Below are positions 62,234 to 64,000 of a DNA stretch of 64,000 nucleotides, in pieces. Within the stretch, counting starts at the first letter, position 1. The number at the start of each line of letters is the position of its first letter. Made by a program: the position numbers and the translations under genes. Source of the DNA: Asanoa hainanensis (lineage in GTDB: Bacteria; Actinomycetota; Actinomycetes; Mycobacteriales; Micromonosporaceae); contig NZ_FZPH01000002.1 in assembly GCF_900188485.1 (NCBI RefSeq), forward strand, positions 496,001 to 560,000. Reading direction: 5' to 3'. The notes under the pieces were generated by a model. It saw nothing but the letters and a program-made list of their open reading frames with translations. It had not been told where the DNA came from and searched no databases.

Positions 62234-62811
62234 GCGGGTTTGAGCACGGGACTGCCGACGAGCGTGACGCCCGCCTCGCGTAGTCGCTCGAGCGCGACCT
62301 CGGTGGTCTCCGGCAGGACGCCGGCGGTGAGGTCGAGCAGCACGGTGGTCTTGAAGCCCAGGCGGGCCGCGTCGAGGCTGGTCGCCCGGACGCAGTGGTC
62401 GGTGGCCAGACCCACCACCTCGACCTCGTCGACGTCGCGGTCGTGCAGCCAGGTCGCCATGCCGGCGCCGTCGTCGGTGTGGCCCTCGAAACCGCTGTAG
62501 GCGGCCGCGTGCTGGCCCTTCTTGAAGACGGCCTCGATGCGGTCGGTCGCCAGGTTGGGGTGGAAGTCGGAGCCCGGCGTGCCGGCCACGGTGTGCGTGG
62601 GCCAGGTGGTGACGTAGTCGGGGTGGTCGCTGAAGTGGGCGCCCGGGTCGACGTGGAAGTCCTTGGTGGCGATCACGTGCGCCCACCGGTCGGGCTGGCC
62701 GGCCAGGGCGCGGGTGATCTCGGACGCCACGCCTGCCCCACCGGCCACGGCCAGCGTGCCACCTTCGCAGAAGTCGTTCTGCGTGTCGACGATGATCAGA
62801 GCGCGGGTCAT
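62230..62811 (-). CDS. pncA: Nicotinamidase
   Basis: This 193-aa isochorismatase-fold amidase has the catalytic triad Asp9 (IVDTQNDF), Lys98 (VFKKGQ) and Cys140 (GLATDHCVRATSLDA). Metal ligands are likely Asp51, His53 and a His in the following HFSDH. It deamidates nicotinamide to nicotinate in NAD salvage. pncB lies immediately upstream on the same strand (10-bp gap), giving the full nicotinamide to nicotinate mononucleotide route. It would also activate pyrazinamide. Confidence 0.95.
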   Translation of the reverse strand: MTRALIIVDTQNDFCEGGTLAVAGGAGVASEITRALAGQPDRWAHVIATKDFHVDPGAHFSDHPDYVTTWPTHTVAGTPGSDFHPNLATDRIEAVFKKGQHAAAYSGFEGHTDDGAGMATWLHDRDVDEVEVVGLATDHCVRATSLDAARLGFKTTVLLDLTAGVLPETTEVALERLREAGVTLVGSPVLKPA

Positions 62812-62821
62812 GAGCAGAACA

Positions 62822-64000
62822 CTAACTCGCGGGTACGACAGTGACCGGGACCGCCGGATCGCCCGCCGACAGCTTGAGCCCCTCCCACGGGATCGAGATC
62901 AATCCCTGCCGCAGGTGCTCCCGGGAGTCGGCCAGCGACGGCAGGTCGACGGGCTCTCCGCCGACGACGTACGGGCGCTGGAGCAGCCGGTCGCCGGTGC
63001 GCTGCTCGGGCGCTCCCTGGGAGACCACGATCTCCTCGGTGGCCGTGCCGGTCGGCTTGTGGCGGCGTACCGCGGTCTTGCGCCCGCCGATCGTGGCCTT
63101 GTGTTCGGAGCGCTTCACCACCGGCCGCCCGTCGACCTCGACCAGCTTGTAGACCAGGCCGGCGGTCGGCGCGCCCGAGCCGGTGACCACGGACGTGCCG
63201 GCGCCGTAGATGTCGACGGGCTCGGCGGCGAGCGCGGCGATCGAGTACTCGTCGAGGTCCCCGGAAACGATGATCTTGGTCTCGGTGGCGCCCAGCGAGT
63301 CGAGCAGCTCGCGGGAGTGGTGGGCCAGCACGGAGAGGTCGCCCGAGTCGATCCGGATCGCCCGCAGGTCGGGCCCGGCCACCGCGATCGCGGTGCGGAT
63401 GCCCTGCGCGATGTCGTAGGTGTCGACGAGCAGCGTGGTGCTCTTGCCCAGCGCAGCGACCTGTGCGGCGAACGCCGTGGCCTCGTCGTCGTGCAGCAGC
63501 GTGAACGCGTGCGCGGCGGTGCCGGCGGTCGGGATCCCGTACCGCATGCCGGCGGCCAGGTTGGAGGTGGAGGAGAAGCCGGCCAGGTACGCGGCCCGCG
63601 TCGCGGCCACCGCCGCCTCCTCGTGCGCCCGGCGCGAGCCCATCTCGATCAGCGCCCGGCCGCGGGCAGCGGTGACCATGCGGGCCGCCGCCGCCGCGAT
63701 CGCGCTGTCGTGGTTGAGCACCGACAGGGCCAGTGTCTCCAACATCACGCACTCGACGAACGTCCCGGAGACGGTGAGGATCGGCGAGCCGGGGAAGAAC
63801 AGCTCGCCCTCGGCGTACCCCTCGATGTCGCCCTGGAAGCGGAAAGCGGCGAGCCAGGCGGCCGTCTGCTCGTCGACGACCGACCGTTCCAGCAGGTAGT
63901 CGATCTCCTCGGTGGAGAACCGGAACTCGCGGATCAGGTCGATCAGCCGCCCGGTGCCGGCGACCACGCCGTAGCGCCGGCCCGGTGGCAGTCGCCGCGC
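62822..64000 (-). CDS. pncB: Nicotinate phosphoribosyltransferase, 5' end outside window
   Basis: The visible 392 codons enter from the right edge (ARRLPPGRRYGVVAGTGRLID) and end at 62822. Conserved segments are IEMGSRRAHEEAAVAATRAA, LLVDTYDIAQGIRTAI, AIRIDSGDLSVLAHHSRELLD and VDIYGAGTSVVTG, which bind PRPP and nicotinate. The enzyme makes nicotinate mononucleotide from nicotinate and PRPP with ATP hydrolysis. It is the first visible gene of pncB-pncA-MFS. A GTG at 63967 is in frame, but conservation extends further upstream, so the true start lies beyond the window. Confidence 0.95.
   Translation of the reverse strand, partial: ARRLPPGRRYGVVAGTGRLIDLIREFRFSTEEIDYLLERSVVDEQTAAWLAAFRFQGDIEGYAEGELFFPGSPILTVSGTFVECVMLETLALSVLNHDSAIAAAAARMVTAARGRALIEMGSRRAHEEAAVAATRAAYLAGFSSTSNLAAGMRYGIPTAGTAAHAFTLLHDDEATAFAAQVAALGKSTTLLVDTYDIAQGIRTAIAVAGPDLRAIRIDSGDLSVLAHHSRELLDSLGATETKIIVSGDLDEYSIAALAAEPVDIYGAGTSVVTGSGAPTAGLVYKLVEVDGRPVVKRSEHKATIGGRKTAVRRHKPTGTATEEIVVSQGAPEQRTGDRLLQRPYVVGGEPVDLPSLADSREHLRQGLISIPWEGLKLSAGDPAVPVTVVPAS

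Overview
This window is a continuous 64 kb piece of very GC-rich chromosome with strong G/C in third codon positions, many GTG starts and translationally coupled start/stop overlaps. The gene families point to a filamentous actinobacterium: WhiJ-like XRE regulator plus DUF397, an Ngc-type amino-sugar ABC importer, secreted GH12/GH16 enzymes with CBM2 and CBM5/12 modules, a stressosome operon, and MocR and GlxA/AraC regulators. The secreted multidomain hydrolases and the kinase coiled-coil style suggest Micromonosporaceae, but this is inference from gene content only. I see no rRNA, tRNA, CRISPR array, prophage or insertion sequence.

Layout. 0-2.7 kb: a minus-strand set of membrane and hypothetical proteins (YqiJ-like, cut by the window edge) divergent from an SDH/SppA-type serine protease homologue. 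2.7-6.8 kb: exported amidohydrolase, a small frameshifted gene, and a secreted tandem GDPD phosphodiesterase. 6.8-12.4 kb: a six-gene overlapping minus-strand operon: RsbR, RsbS, RsbT, an ATPase/PP2C fusion, a histidine kinase and a receiver/PP2C phosphatase. 12.5-25.5 kb: housekeeping and accessory genes: ADP-ribosylglycohydrolase, S1-domain protein with a possible SD-sequestering leader, trypsin-like protease, FAD oxidoreductase/MocR pair, PH-domain membrane proteins (one frameshifted), a NarL-type two-component system, acetyltransferases and DUF2332. 25.5-32.6 kb: a carbon-catabolic unit: RpiR regulator, SIS protein, NgcEFG-like importer and secreted GH16-CBM5/12, divergent from an amino-sugar kinase. 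32.6-43.4 kb: dimethylglycine/sarcosine dehydrogenase-like enzyme, rRNA/tRNA 2'-O-methyltransferase, MoxR ATPase/VWA pair, repeat-rich membrane protein, GlxA regulator and MFS exporter. 43.4-50.3 kb: XRE/DUF397 pair, hypothetical proteins, PQQ-propeller protein with a possible attenuator, cupin, a degenerate LigD-like protein and an aldo/keto reductase. 50.7-64 kb: a GntR-TetR fusion regulator with its divergent monooxygenase, GH12-CBM2 cellulase under a CebR/CelR-type box, orphan CtaD, a second GlxA regulator, and an MFS-pncA-pncB NAD salvage operon.

The most unusual features are as follows. (i) Six intergenic gaps between 40 and 61 kb are filled with short, degenerate tandem repeats, each gap having its own repeat unit; five of the six lie between convergent genes. 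(ii) A LigD-like protein keeps the phosphoesterase residues but has Trp at the adenylation lysine and ends at motif V. (iii) There are two RNA-level regulation candidates: an SD/anti-SD hairpin before the S1 protein and a terminator/antiterminator before the PQQ-propeller gene. (iv) Two genes are broken by single-base changes in homopolymers; these could be real or sequence errors.
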